A DNA stretch of 29,018 bases from a virus. Where the stretch lies: positions 1-29,018 of the IMG/VR virus record IMGVR_UViG_3300013120_000161, one strand, 5' to 3'. The translations under genes were made by a program, and so were the position numbers. Under the pieces are notes generated by a model. That model saw only the letters and a list, made by a program, of their open reading frames with translations. It searched no databases and was not told the origin of the DNA. Positions 13,999 through 21,581 of this stretch are shown here, in pieces (the stretch's first letter is position 1; every line of letters starts with the position of its first letter).

Positions 13999-14124
13999 TT
14001 GAAGAACGGTTACTTGGCGTTGATCCTTAAACTTTACCGCCTGGAATGGTGGAAAGTTAAACCCCTCGGCACGGGCTATGACAAGCCGAAGTACCACAAG
14101 AAGAACGAGAAAACAAAACGGTAG
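13999..14124 (+). CDS. Small basic protein, unknown
   Basis: A TTG at 13999 with AAGGAAAAG directly upstream opens a 41-residue frame ending in TAG at 14124. The product is very basic with an aromatic core (LALILKLYRLEWWKVK) and a Lys-rich tail (PKYHKKNEKTKR). It lies between the membrane protein and attP. The position invites comparison with small accessory proteins for excision, but there is no HTH and the call is only that of a probable gene. Confidence 0.45.
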   Translation: MKNGYLALILKLYRLEWWKVKPLGTGYDKPKYHKKNEKTKR

Positions 14125-14179
14125 AGCCACGGTAGGTAGCCGTATTACTACGAAGAGTAGCATTTTTAAGGCTTTTAGC

Positions 14180-14220
14180 TGGCAGTCAAAAGGTAGAGGG
14201 TTCGAATCCCTCCAGCTCCA
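14180..14220 (+). other. attP core: 3' end of a tRNA gene
   Basis: The bases GAGGGTTCGAATCCCTC (14196-14212) form a perfect tRNA T-arm, followed by CAGCTCC and A, which fit the 3' acceptor strand and discriminator base; no CCA is encoded. The matching 5' acceptor GGAGCTG and the rest of a cloverleaf are missing upstream, so this is not a working tRNA. Such tRNA 3'-end copies next to an integrase gene are the standard attachment core, which restores the host tRNA on integration. Phage genes on both sides indicate attP rather than attL or attR. Confidence 0.75.
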
Positions 14221-14260
14221 GTTTAGCCTCGAAAATGCCGCGCGGTAAGGTAAAAGTAGG

Positions 14261-15223
14261 GTGCTAAACCATTTGACTGACAGGGATACTCAGACTCAGG
14301 GCGTGCCTGACCTCTACCATTTGACTGACAAAAATAATATGGCCGGTGAGCTTAATATCTTCCTTTTATCTTGCAAGGTGGAAGGGCTGTCACCGGCCAC
14401 GCTAAAAAACTATCGCTACCTGATAGGTTCTTTTGTTCAGTTCTGCCAGCAGAACGATGTCCTGACCTCAAAAGATGTCTCCCCTCAGCATATACGCCTT
14501 TTTATGCTCCAGTTGCAGGAAACTAACAATGCAACCTCGGTCATGGATTACTTTAAGAGTATCAAGCGATTCTTTAACTGGCTTATCCAGGAGAGGTATC
14601 TTGATGAAAGCCCGGTAAGGAATATCAAGCCACCGCGCCAAGACGACAAGGTAGTTAGACCGTTCTCTAAACAGGACATAGACAGGTTGCTTGATTGGTG
14701 CAATCCTCATACATATATTGGGGTCCGGAATAGAGCCTTGATACTGGTCTTTCTGGATACAGGACTCAGGGTGTCAGAAATGGCCAAGATTCAATTAGTG
14801 GATGTTGACATCTCCGAAGGTATTATTAAAATCATAGGGAAGGGCAGGAAGGAAAGGTGGGTAAGGATAGGGCAGATAGCACGGAGGGTATTGTTCAAGT
14901 ATATTTCGATGTGCAGGGATGACCTTGATTGCCTATGGGTAACTGAAGAAGGGAAACCTTTGACGAAGGATGGGATTCAGACGATAATCAAGGTGTTGTG
15001 CAAAAGGACAGGGCTCACGGGCGTAAAAAAAGGGCCGCATACCTTTCGGCATACGGCAGCAATTAACTGTCTCAGAAATGGTATGGGGGAATTCGCTTTG
15101 CAGGTCATGTTAGGTCACTCGACCTTGAGAATGACAAGGAAATATGTCAGTAGCTTGAACCAGGAGGACGTTATCAAGATGCACAAGATAGCCAGTCCAG
15201 TGGATAACATGAAGTTGAAGTAA
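14261..15223 (+). CDS. int: Tyrosine recombinase (integrase)
   Basis: The frame of 320 residues holds a core-binding SAM-like domain (about 28-115, LSPATLKNYRYLIGSFVQFC) and a catalytic domain with the full active site: Arg170 (DTGLRVSE), Lys194/197 (GKGRKER), His260 and Arg263 (HTFRHT), His286 (LGH) and Tyr295. It should integrate the phage into a tRNA gene through the attP 40 bases upstream. The start is unsure: GTG 14261 or ATG 14339 (294 residues), neither with a good ribosome site; the second fits domain limits better. The gene ends one base before the convergent XhlA-like gene. Confidence 0.92.
   Translation: MLNHLTDRDTQTQGVPDLYHLTDKNNMAGELNIFLLSCKVEGLSPATLKNYRYLIGSFVQFCQQNDVLTSKDVSPQHIRLFMLQLQETNNATSVMDYFKSIKRFFNWLIQERYLDESPVRNIKPPRQDDKVVRPFSKQDIDRLLDWCNPHTYIGVRNRALILVFLDTGLRVSEMAKIQLVDVDISEGIIKIIGKGRKERWVRIGQIARRVLFKYISMCRDDLDCLWVTEEGKPLTKDGIQTIIKVLCKRTGLTGVKKGPHTFRHTAAINCLRNGMGEFALQVMLGHSTLRMTRKYVSSLNQEDVIKMHKIASPVDNMKLK
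14268..14330 (+). repeat. Two 15-bp direct repeats, candidate integrase arm sites
   Basis: ACCATTTGACTGACA occurs at 14268-14282 and 14316-14330, 48 bp apart, just beside the attP core. Direct repeats of this length next to the core are typical arm-type sites bound by tyrosine integrases. If translation starts at 14261 they also encode a repeated HLTD peptide; if it starts at 14339 they are purely non-coding. Confidence 0.6.
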
Positions 15224-15224
15224 G

Positions 15225-15488
15225 TTACCCAGCGTTGGTAATAAGTAAGTAGATAATAGTCAGAAGTAAGGCGATTGTACCGCCACGCTCTACGTTTGGT
15301 CTGGAGATAATCTTTCTCTTGGTTGGTGCTGGAGTAGGAACTTCTAAACAAGATATACGTCCCTCGTGGTCAAGGATTGAACCGTTGAGGTTGGCAAGGT
15401 GCTTATTATTTTGCTCCACCAGTTTATAGGTGTTTATAGTCCTCTCGTCAAGCCTGCCTAGCAACTCGTCTCGTTCAGATGGTTTCAT
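15225..15488 (-). CDS. XhlA-like lysis-associated membrane protein
   Basis: The product has 87 residues. An N-terminal helical, coiled-coil part (DELLGRLDERTINTYKLVEQ...NLNGSILDHEGRISCLE) is followed by a Pro/Lys linker and one C-terminal membrane helix (GGTIALLLTIIYLLI). This is the architecture of haemolysin XhlA-type proteins, which act with holins in phage lysis. GAGGAAAC precedes the ATG. It is the last gene of the structural operon, tail-to-tail with integrase. Confidence 0.65.
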   Translation of the reverse strand: MKPSERDELLGRLDERTINTYKLVEQNNKHLANLNGSILDHEGRISCLEVPTPAPTKRKIISRPNVERGGTIALLLTIIYLLITNAG

Positions 15489-15568
15489 GGGCGTTTCCTC
15501 GTGTCTTTTATTAGATGTTCTATCCCTAAAATTCCAATAAGCACCGCTCCGATTATCTCAATCCACAA
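15485..15568 (-). CDS. Tiny single-helix membrane peptide
   Basis: From TTG 15568 a 27-residue frame (WIEIIGAVLIGILGIEHLIK plus a basic tail) ends in a TGA overlapping the ATG of the XhlA-like gene (ATGA). One hydrophobic helix with a positive tail resembles the very small membrane proteins found in phage lysis clusters. The start codon and ribosome site are weak, so this is a tentative gene; it overlaps the end of the frameshifted gene upstream. Confidence 0.4.
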   Translation of the reverse strand: MWIEIIGAVLIGILGIEHLIKDTRKRP

Positions 15569-15793
15569 TATTCAGCCCACTCATCATCATCGAACTTTAA
15601 GAACACTCCATCCTTCACACCGCTACCAGGTAAGACATGGTACTCCAGTATGATGTTTAGTACATCGTTCGTTGCCCCATTCCCAAATATCCTTTAACTG
15701 TGCTTTGGCTATACTTAAACCCTTCTCCTCAAGAGTAGAACCAATAGCTTCAACCCATAATTCCCTGATTCGTGGCTCTTCTAGTAGTATCAT
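15553..15793 (-). pseudogene. Small gene with an apparent one-base insertion in GGGG
   Basis: ATG 15793 overlaps the previous stop (ATGA). The first frame runs through LEEPRIRELWVEAIGSTLEE, GLSIAKAQLKDIWEW and then drifts to a stop at 56 codons. From the GGGG run at 15675-15678 another frame continues as ATNDVLNIILEYHVLPGSG, VKDGVFLKFDDDEWAEYCGLR to TAA at 15553. Removing one G joins them into 79 residues, and the total of 241 bases is one more than 80 codons. Soluble, helical then acidic; no family recognised. Confidence 0.55.
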
Positions 15794-16032
15794 TCACCCT
15801 TTTGCCCTTTTTGATACTTGGTGCCCCACTGGAAATGACCTTGAATGTACCCATAGGTATAAGCAATCAGGAAAACTAGAACCCCATCCCAGCCTATTAC
15901 CATGACAACGGCTACCCCTGTCCAGAACCACAGCATTTGAATAACCCACGCTGCCTGATGGTAGATGTCGCGCCAAATGTAGGTCCAGGGTCGGCCACCA
16001 ATCTTTGACCACAATGCCTTATAGAGATTCAT
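15790..16032 (-). CDS. Holin-like small membrane protein
   Basis: I choose ATG 16032, preceded by GAGGGGATT, giving 80 residues. After a short amphipathic start there are two closely spaced hydrophobic segments (AAWVIQMLWFWTGVAVVMVI and GVLVFLIAYTYGYI) and a charged tail ending KYQKGQKGE. Size, two helices and place next to an XhlA-like gene suit a holin. Aromatic content is high. No endolysin gene adjoins it. Confidence 0.55.
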   Translation of the reverse strand: MNLYKALWSKIGGRPWTYIWRDIYHQAAWVIQMLWFWTGVAVVMVIGWDGVLVFLIAYTYGYIQGHFQWGTKYQKGQKGE

Positions 16033-16074
16033 AATCCCCTCGTTTTGTAGCAATTCGGGGTAAAAAAACCCGCA

Positions 16075-16416
16075 TTACAGCAACCTACCAAACCCAGAAT
16101 GGTCTACACCCCTCAGTGCTTCCTGAACATAATAGAGGGCGTTTCTTAGAGCCATTTCCTCAGTAATATATATCGTGGTTATCCCCTGACTGGCCAACAT
16201 CGTTCTCTGAAGTGAGTCCTGCACCCTGCGGTCAGGGTCACTGTGCCAGTAAGTACCGATAACCGAGATTACGAGTCTTAAAGAAGGGATATAGAAGTCA
16301 ACTACGGCACCGCCTTTAACCTGGGTTCCGCCCATCTTTGTACTCTGGAACTCAAAGGATATACCGAGTTTCGTTAAGGCTTGATGCACTTTGACTTCCG
16401 GGAGTGTGGCTTCCAT
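16075..16416 (-). CDS. Vsr/DUF559-like nuclease fold, active site apparently lost
   Basis: The 113-residue sequence follows the small PD-(D/E)xK pattern of Vsr and DUF559 proteins: VVDFYIPSLRLVISVIGTYWH, then a helix and GITTIYITEE. In active relatives the second strand reads like IEVDGxYWH; here it is ISVIGTYWH, so the acidic residues are replaced by Ser and Ile although the first Asp (in VDF) and the YWH remain. It starts just after the tail-hub stop (TAGATG) with GGAG upstream. It may be a structural remnant or act with other residues; enzyme activity is doubtful. Confidence 0.55.
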   Translation of the reverse strand: MEATLPEVKVHQALTKLGISFEFQSTKMGGTQVKGGAVVDFYIPSLRLVISVIGTYWHSDPDRRVQDSLQRTMLASQGITTIYITEEMALRNALYYVQEALRGVDHSGFGRLL

Positions 16417-18672
16417 CTAAATCTCCATTAAGGTGACAGTGAACTCACCCTCCCATGTATCGCCTGTCTGGAGTGGAGCGGTATAGTCGAAAACATGGAC
16501 GTAGTGAGTTTCATTGGTGTCATCACGCCTGAAAATGAAGGGTAAGAAAGTATCCGAGTCAAAGGCTGTCTTGAGATTAGCCTGAATCTGCTTTGGTTTA
16601 TTCCCGCTATATTCCTCACATATTACCGTAAATGTCCACATGCGCTTCCGGTCCAGGTTCTTTAGAAAAGACAGGACAAGAGCCTGGACATCAGGACTAT
16701 TGGTATTGGTTGAACCCCGAGCAAAGTCCATTCTGAATTGTATGGTGTTGAACTTTACCCCTGCACTTGAGCCAAAGACCTCAGTGTTTACCCCTGCTTC
16801 CCCAGTGGTGTTAAGGGTATCGAGTGTAGTCCAGCCGGTATCAAGGTCTGTATTAGCATGGTCGGTACGATACTTTAAGGCTACTGTCTCATCAGTATCT
16901 ATACTCTTGGCAAAGTCCATAAGCTCATTAGCCGTCTTGTCATATACTGCTGTACCGGCATTGAACCAAGGGCTAAGCCATATCCCCGAACTAGCATAAG
17001 CCTGGATCCCTGCTAACTGCTTGGGGTTAAAGATACCCCTGTGCAGGGTAATATAATAGACAGTACCGCCACAATCCCAGTACAGGCGGTAAGCGTAGTC
17101 ATTGCTGATAATGGCAGCGTTCATTGCCCCATTATTGGACGTATCTGCCCACCAGCAATGCCATCCTCTACCATCGTAGGCATAAACGCCTGATTTACTA
17201 TTTCCTGATGTCTGAGAGGCATCTACAAGGGCAAATAGCTCATCCGAGGCACTTTCCCCCAGGAGTGTGGTTATCTCCCCGTTATACTCAACTGGAAGCC
17301 CCCCATCACGGTTAAGACCCACTTCTGAGATAGTGGCCGTTGAGCCGGTGACATATTTCTTTAATCCAAGCCCGTATGAAAGATAATGCCCATCATGCCA
17401 GTAGCAAGCTCCTTTACCACCGTTCGGATGATTAGGTAGTTTCAGAGCACTATCTAGCCAGAGAGTGTTAGAAAAGTCGAGGACTTTCAAAACCGTGTTA
17501 GTGGCACAGTAAGGGACATCAGCACCGTCAGCATCTTTGCCGATGAAAAACCGTTCTATCTCTGAGGGTATATCGGTTATATTGGCATCAGCAGTCCATG
17601 TGGGACTGCCACCGTCAGGATCGGTTGAGTAAGCCATGGTTCCCGAGGTATTTATCTTGAATAACTTACCGTCCCACTGAAAGCCCCAGTTAGCATTAGC
17701 CGAATCACTTTGTGTAAAAGCCCCGGCAGTAGTCATGTGATAGTAGTTATCTGAATCCCCTATAAAGATGTAGAGTTTAGAATTAAGGGATGATATTAGC
17801 GCGGTAATATTCGCCTCAAAGGTGTACCTGGCATCGTAGCCTGTACCCGCTGCGTTCTCCCGAGCCAGAACTTGACCGAAGGCTGCATAATGAGCACCGT
17901 TAAAATTAACCATGTGGGAAGGATTACCTAAGGCAACGTAGGTTAAGGTGACATCATCAATCCGGGGTTTGTATGGGGATTCCGGTGTAAGGGTGATTTG
18001 GATTTCTAATGAAGTCGTCCCTAATGGCACTGAATACGCAGCAGGAGTAAGATTCTCCCACGCACCTGTAGTTGTCCCCGTATCTGATGTTACCTCGACT
18101 GAATTGCGGTATATGGCTAATTTAGCTATAGTATCACCACTACCACGATAACTCCACCCTGCTATCGTCATCCTGAACCCTATCCACTCTGTAGGGTCGG
18201 AGATTGCTTGGATTAAGGTCGCTGATGAATCGCCTTTTGCGGAAGAAGTACCTCCGTGCTTTCTGTTTGTATCTTCAACGCATTGACCTGACCCTAGTGT
18301 CCAATCATCAGGATATTGCGCTTGTGACCAGGTTTCCATATCCCCGTTTGACAAAGTAAAGGTAGGGTTTGATGGAACAGTCATTGACGTTGCCAATCTG
18401 GGCAGGAACATGTGTCCTTTGTAATTGAGTATTAAGTTTGACCACCAGCACCGGTCGAAGTCAACACTCTCGTCCATTTCCTCAACGCCGATACCGCCCC
18501 TCTGGTCATTGATAACCCAGTTGGAAAGTATCTGCTCGTAAGTATATTCAGAGTCGCCTATACGAATAGGGTTAGGGAATCGGGAATAAGACCTCTCATA
18601 TACCGGAGGTCTTATCTTGTACTTCTTACTATTCAGGGCAACTTCGTCTTGCTCAATTACATTTATTGCCAT
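16417..18672 (-). CDS. Large tail hub / tail structural protein with carbohydrate-binding-type insert
   Basis: The 751 residues begin with a conserved-looking phage N-terminal region (KIRPPVYERSYSRFPNPIRI), then about residues 102-245 a jelly-roll of carbohydrate-binding-module type (NGDMETW, DDWTLGSGQC, GAWENLTP, IDDVTLTY). Residues about 250-560 hold repeated Tyr/Trp-rich strands (YCATNTVLKVLDFSNTLWLD, GVYAYDGRGWHCWW) suggestive of a beta-propeller, and the C-terminal part is a beta-rich domain. A propeller hub is known for P22-type tails; I infer a host-side tail hub or receptor-binding role. AGGTGG precedes the ATG. Confidence 0.6.
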   Translation of the reverse strand: MAINVIEQDEVALNSKKYKIRPPVYERSYSRFPNPIRIGDSEYTYEQILSNWVINDQRGGIGVEEMDESVDFDRCWWSNLILNYKGHMFLPRLATSMTVPSNPTFTLSNGDMETWSQAQYPDDWTLGSGQCVEDTNRKHGGTSSAKGDSSATLIQAISDPTEWIGFRMTIAGWSYRGSGDTIAKLAIYRNSVEVTSDTGTTTGAWENLTPAAYSVPLGTTSLEIQITLTPESPYKPRIDDVTLTYVALGNPSHMVNFNGAHYAAFGQVLARENAAGTGYDARYTFEANITALISSLNSKLYIFIGDSDNYYHMTTAGAFTQSDSANANWGFQWDGKLFKINTSGTMAYSTDPDGGSPTWTADANITDIPSEIERFFIGKDADGADVPYCATNTVLKVLDFSNTLWLDSALKLPNHPNGGKGACYWHDGHYLSYGLGLKKYVTGSTATISEVGLNRDGGLPVEYNGEITTLLGESASDELFALVDASQTSGNSKSGVYAYDGRGWHCWWADTSNNGAMNAAIISNDYAYRLYWDCGGTVYYITLHRGIFNPKQLAGIQAYASSGIWLSPWFNAGTAVYDKTANELMDFAKSIDTDETVALKYRTDHANTDLDTGWTTLDTLNTTGEAGVNTEVFGSSAGVKFNTIQFRMDFARGSTNTNSPDVQALVLSFLKNLDRKRMWTFTVICEEYSGNKPKQIQANLKTAFDSDTFLPFIFRRDDTNETHYVHVFDYTAPLQTGDTWEGEFTVTLMEI

Positions 18673-18673
18673 A

Positions 18674-19960
18674 TTAAATCCACCTGGTATCAGGTAATAT
18701 GTCCGTTGTTAACCCAATCTTCATCTTCTCCGCTTTGGCAAGCCAGAACTGAGATAGTTTCTGCCTGTCGTTAATATCCAGTGACCGGCTCTTGGCATGG
18801 GAGATTAGAAGGTTGCCGGTTACCGCAGCAATCAGGTAAGCGGGGTCTATCTCGCTATCGGTAGTGTCATCACTAAGAAGGGCTGCTAACTGATAGCCAG
18901 TGAGCCTTATCTGGGTAGGGCTACTCACTACACTAAATCCATTCTCGGTGAATCTCAGATAATTGGTACTGCCTTTCACGATTGACCAGTATTCAGGGTT
19001 AAGTTCCCTGTAGACCCGTGATGTGGCTTTTACTGCCTTGATGTCATCGGCATAGAGAGTGAAAGCCCCTTTATCAGTGACCATCTTTAAGCCTACTGAG
19101 ATAATAGCCGTGTCAAGGTGAGGATTAGCCAGACTGATAACATGCCGTGTCCAGGTAGCCGCAGTAGTAGCAGGTATATTCAGGGATTCCACAGCAGAGG
19201 CACACTGGGCGGTGTCATCAAGTAATACCTGGAGGTCGCCAGCACTTAGAGCTACGGACGAGTAAATCCACATCTCCAACTCATCACACTCAGATAGGTC
19301 TTTTGAGGATATGTCTTCAGTAGCTAGTATGTCACCAGCACCGCAACCGGCAGCTACAACCAACTTGAGACAGCCTGTACCTTCTTTCTCTAAGGCGGTA
19401 TCGAGTGAAGCGGTCACATCACCATCCACAAGCTCATCCCAGACGGCATTGCACCGGTGGATAATCACTTCTTCACCTACGCTGGAGACATATTCTACCG
19501 AGTGCAGAGCCTTAAAACTGGTCAACCAGGCATACTCATACGTCTTTTTGGCGGTATGATTATTATGGGTTTCCTTCATCTGAAGACACCTAGCCGTCAC
19601 TTCCATAATCGCCTGATTGATGGCATCGTTGATGTCCTCGACTAAAAAGGTCTTCCACATTTCGTAGGTATCATTGGCTGCTACTGCTCCTGAAAGAACA
19701 GGGGCTAGAGTGGCATCAGAGCCGGTATCAGCAAAGTCAGATACGAAGGTCTTTTCAGGTGGGCTACCGGCAGCCAGTGTATTGAACTGTACCTGTCTGC
19801 CGTTGTATTCATCGTCACCGCCCTTTGCCAGGCCGTAGGTATCCAGAAGGCTAGCCGTATCACCGCCACCCGTAGCCGTGCCCACGATAATATCAGCCAA
19901 GTTGTAGCCGATTGCCTGTCTTATTTCCAGGCGGTTTCTAGCTTGCATAGGTTTAGCCAT
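18674..19960 (-). CDS. Probable neck/adaptor protein with jelly-roll insert
   Basis: The product has 428 residues. The ends are helical (ARNRLEIRQAIGYNLADIIV; DPAYLIAAVTGNLLISHAKS and LSQFWLAKAEKMKIG), while about residues 170-310 form a beta-sandwich like a carbohydrate-binding module (CLKLVVAAGCGAG, LEMWIYSSVALSAGDLQVLL, ATWTRHVISL). A helical head-to-tail adaptor carrying a surface domain would fit, as would another neck protein. It is two bases before the tail-hub gene, with CAGGAG upstream. The family is not firmly recognised. Confidence 0.5.
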   Translation of the reverse strand: MAKPMQARNRLEIRQAIGYNLADIIVGTATGGGDTASLLDTYGLAKGGDDEYNGRQVQFNTLAAGSPPEKTFVSDFADTGSDATLAPVLSGAVAANDTYEMWKTFLVEDINDAINQAIMEVTARCLQMKETHNNHTAKKTYEYAWLTSFKALHSVEYVSSVGEEVIIHRCNAVWDELVDGDVTASLDTALEKEGTGCLKLVVAAGCGAGDILATEDISSKDLSECDELEMWIYSSVALSAGDLQVLLDDTAQCASAVESLNIPATTAATWTRHVISLANPHLDTAIISVGLKMVTDKGAFTLYADDIKAVKATSRVYRELNPEYWSIVKGSTNYLRFTENGFSVVSSPTQIRLTGYQLAALLSDDTTDSEIDPAYLIAAVTGNLLISHAKSRSLDINDRQKLSQFWLAKAEKMKIGLTTDILPDTRWI

Positions 19961-19963
19961 AGT

Positions 19964-20167
19964 TCACTCCTGTTTTTGTGGGATATTGTCGAGGTCTTTT
20001 ACTTCGCCATTCTGGGAGACGGTAAAGTTATTGTAGGTTATCCCTATCTCCTTTTTAACGGCTTCTAATTGCTGCCTAGCTATTGTCAGGTTATCTATAC
20101 AGACCTGTAATGCAAGCCTCTGTGTCAGTGTTAAAATAATATTCTTATTCTCTGCCAAGCTACACAT
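19964..20167 (-). CDS. Small helical protein, unknown
   Basis: A 67-residue frame overlapping the upstream gene by 8 bases. The ATG at 20167 lies right on GAGG; a TTG at 20158 (AENKNIILTLTQRLALQVCI) is better spaced from that site and may be the true start, giving 64 residues. Mostly one or two helices (RLALQVCIDNLTIARQQLEAV) and a polar tail. Between fibre and neck genes; minor structural or assembly role inferred. Confidence 0.5.
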   Translation of the reverse strand: MCSLAENKNIILTLTQRLALQVCIDNLTIARQQLEAVKKEIGITYNNFTVSQNGEVKDLDNIPQKQE

Positions 20168-20369
20168 CCTCAGATTGTTTTATTTCTCGCAGGATACTGT
20201 CACCAAAGTTTCTGATTACTTGTTCCTGAGAGGGGTTTAACTGAATTCGCATAGAGCGAGATTCAGAGACATCTTCAGCACCCACTACATAGTCAGCCCT
20301 GCAATCTATGTCTCCGCCTCTAGTTAATGTTAGAATGATTGATAACCTGTCTTCTTTAACCTGTTTCAT
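20160..20369 (-). CDS. Small unknown protein of the virion module
   Basis: The product has 69 residues with an excellent ribosome site (AAGGAGG). A beta-rich first half (LSIILTLTRGGDIDC) and a helical second half (SQEQVIRNFGDSILREIKQ). Its segment IILTLT is repeated in the next small gene, perhaps by chance. Family not recognised. Confidence 0.55.
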   Translation of the reverse strand: MKQVKEDRLSIILTLTRGGDIDCRADYVVGAEDVSESRSMRIQLNPSQEQVIRNFGDSILREIKQSEDV

Positions 20370-20379
20370 CTTGTCCTCC

Positions 20380-21567
20380 TTATGCTTTAGTCGGGTAAAC
20401 CGTGAAATGGTATGGTGTTCCAGCGATGTCTATCTCTACATCTAGCTGTGTGCCACTTAAAGCGGTGGCGGCGGCATTTTTGGGGTTAGTTAATACAAAG
20501 CCATTTGCCCCAGTAGTTGTTGCCCCAATTACAGCGTTGTTACCTGCTGTCCTAATGTCCCCACTAGCCACATAGATAGCTGCATTAGTAGCTCCCTCAT
20601 CAGGAGCAGCCACAATGTAGAGGGTGGCGGCAACCGTCACTGTGTCATTCCCTTTCGTGATATACGGCTCATTTACTCTAAGTTGTGCTATGTAACCTAT
20701 TGTCTCACTGTTATTTTGGGTAACAATGGCATTTGCCATACTTGTCCCAACTGTGTAATTGGTATCACCATTAATAGCCGTGAGTACCCCATCAAAAGCA
20801 TTACCAAAAAGTGCTGCAGCTCCTCCGCCAGAAGTGAAGTTGCCCCCAAAGTGGTTTCTTGCGTAAGGCAAGACTACATAACCCCCAGTAACCACCTGAC
20901 CATCAAGATAGGTAACTCCGTTCACCTCCAAGTCTCCTGTTACCATCAGGTCATCTTCGGAGTTTAAGGAGTACCCCGTTGTACCAGCATCACCTATTCG
21001 GATGTAATCGCCCGCAACACCAAGTAGTGTGGTCTTCGTGCCATCATTAGTTATATTCAGCCCTCCAAACACTTCCTTTGCAAGGGAAGGGATGAAGTAC
21101 ATAATATCAGCAGAGTAAGCCCAACCTACTACTTGCACTATGTCGTCTGTCCCTGTTGGAGCAGTTTGCGTCAAGCCACCTGCTGTAGTTGAAGCGTATA
21201 TGGCACCACCTACTGTCCAGTTCCACGTATCATCCCGAACATAGGAACCCGGCAAGATAAATACACCTTCCGCATCGGCAACTATAGCCGCTGAAGCCAG
21301 AGCCATTACAGGCATAGTTGAACTGGCATCCGCATCTGCTTTCCAGAATTTCCCGTCTGACTTCTGGTAGACAGCCTGAAAGATGGTTAGGGTTTCACCA
21401 GCAGTTGCTTCACAAGACGGACCGGAAAAATTATGGTCATTCTCTATATCAGCTTCAGCCAATACAATTATGATTGGTCTACCGTTGGAATCGAATAAGT
21501 CACCAACACAGTCACGCCCACCCATTACCTTTATGGGTCTACCGTAATCGTCAAATAAGTCTGCCAT
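20380..21567 (-). CDS. Fibre-like virion protein
   Basis: The 395 residues start with two copies of a short motif (DLFDDYGRPIKVMGG, DLFDSNGRPIIIV). Residues about 50-170 match a domain widespread in phage capsid and tail fibres (GETLTIFQAVYQKSDG, GVFILPGSYVRDDTW, VGGAIYASTTAGGLTQTAPT, MYFIPS). The rest is Gly/Thr/Asn-rich beta structure as in trimeric fibres. Position after the decoration and C2H2 genes suggests a head or tail fibre. GGGAGG precedes the ATG. Confidence 0.65.
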   Translation of the reverse strand: MADLFDDYGRPIKVMGGRDCVGDLFDSNGRPIIIVLAEADIENDHNFSGPSCEATAGETLTIFQAVYQKSDGKFWKADADASSTMPVMALASAAIVADAEGVFILPGSYVRDDTWNWTVGGAIYASTTAGGLTQTAPTGTDDIVQVVGWAYSADIMYFIPSLAKEVFGGLNITNDGTKTTLLGVAGDYIRIGDAGTTGYSLNSEDDLMVTGDLEVNGVTYLDGQVVTGGYVVLPYARNHFGGNFTSGGGAAALFGNAFDGVLTAINGDTNYTVGTSMANAIVTQNNSETIGYIAQLRVNEPYITKGNDTVTVAATLYIVAAPDEGATNAAIYVASGDIRTAGNNAVIGATTTGANGFVLTNPKNAAATALSGTQLDVEIDIAGTPYHFTVYPTKA

Positions 21568-21581
21568 ATCGCTTTACCTCC

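Noticed and set aside
14140-14220. A complete tRNA gene at the attP position
   Set aside because: Only the T-arm and 3' acceptor strand are present; no 5' acceptor partner, D-arm or clear anticodon arm can be built in the 76 bases upstream of 14220.
15223-15250. Bidirectional terminator between int and the XhlA-like gene
   Set aside because: Only a 5-bp stem (TTACC/GGTAA) without a T-run on either strand.
16033-16074. Terminator in the gap before the holin-like gene (CGGGGTAAAAAAACCCG)
   Set aside because: The stem is 4-5 bp around the homopolymer itself, with no T-run after it.
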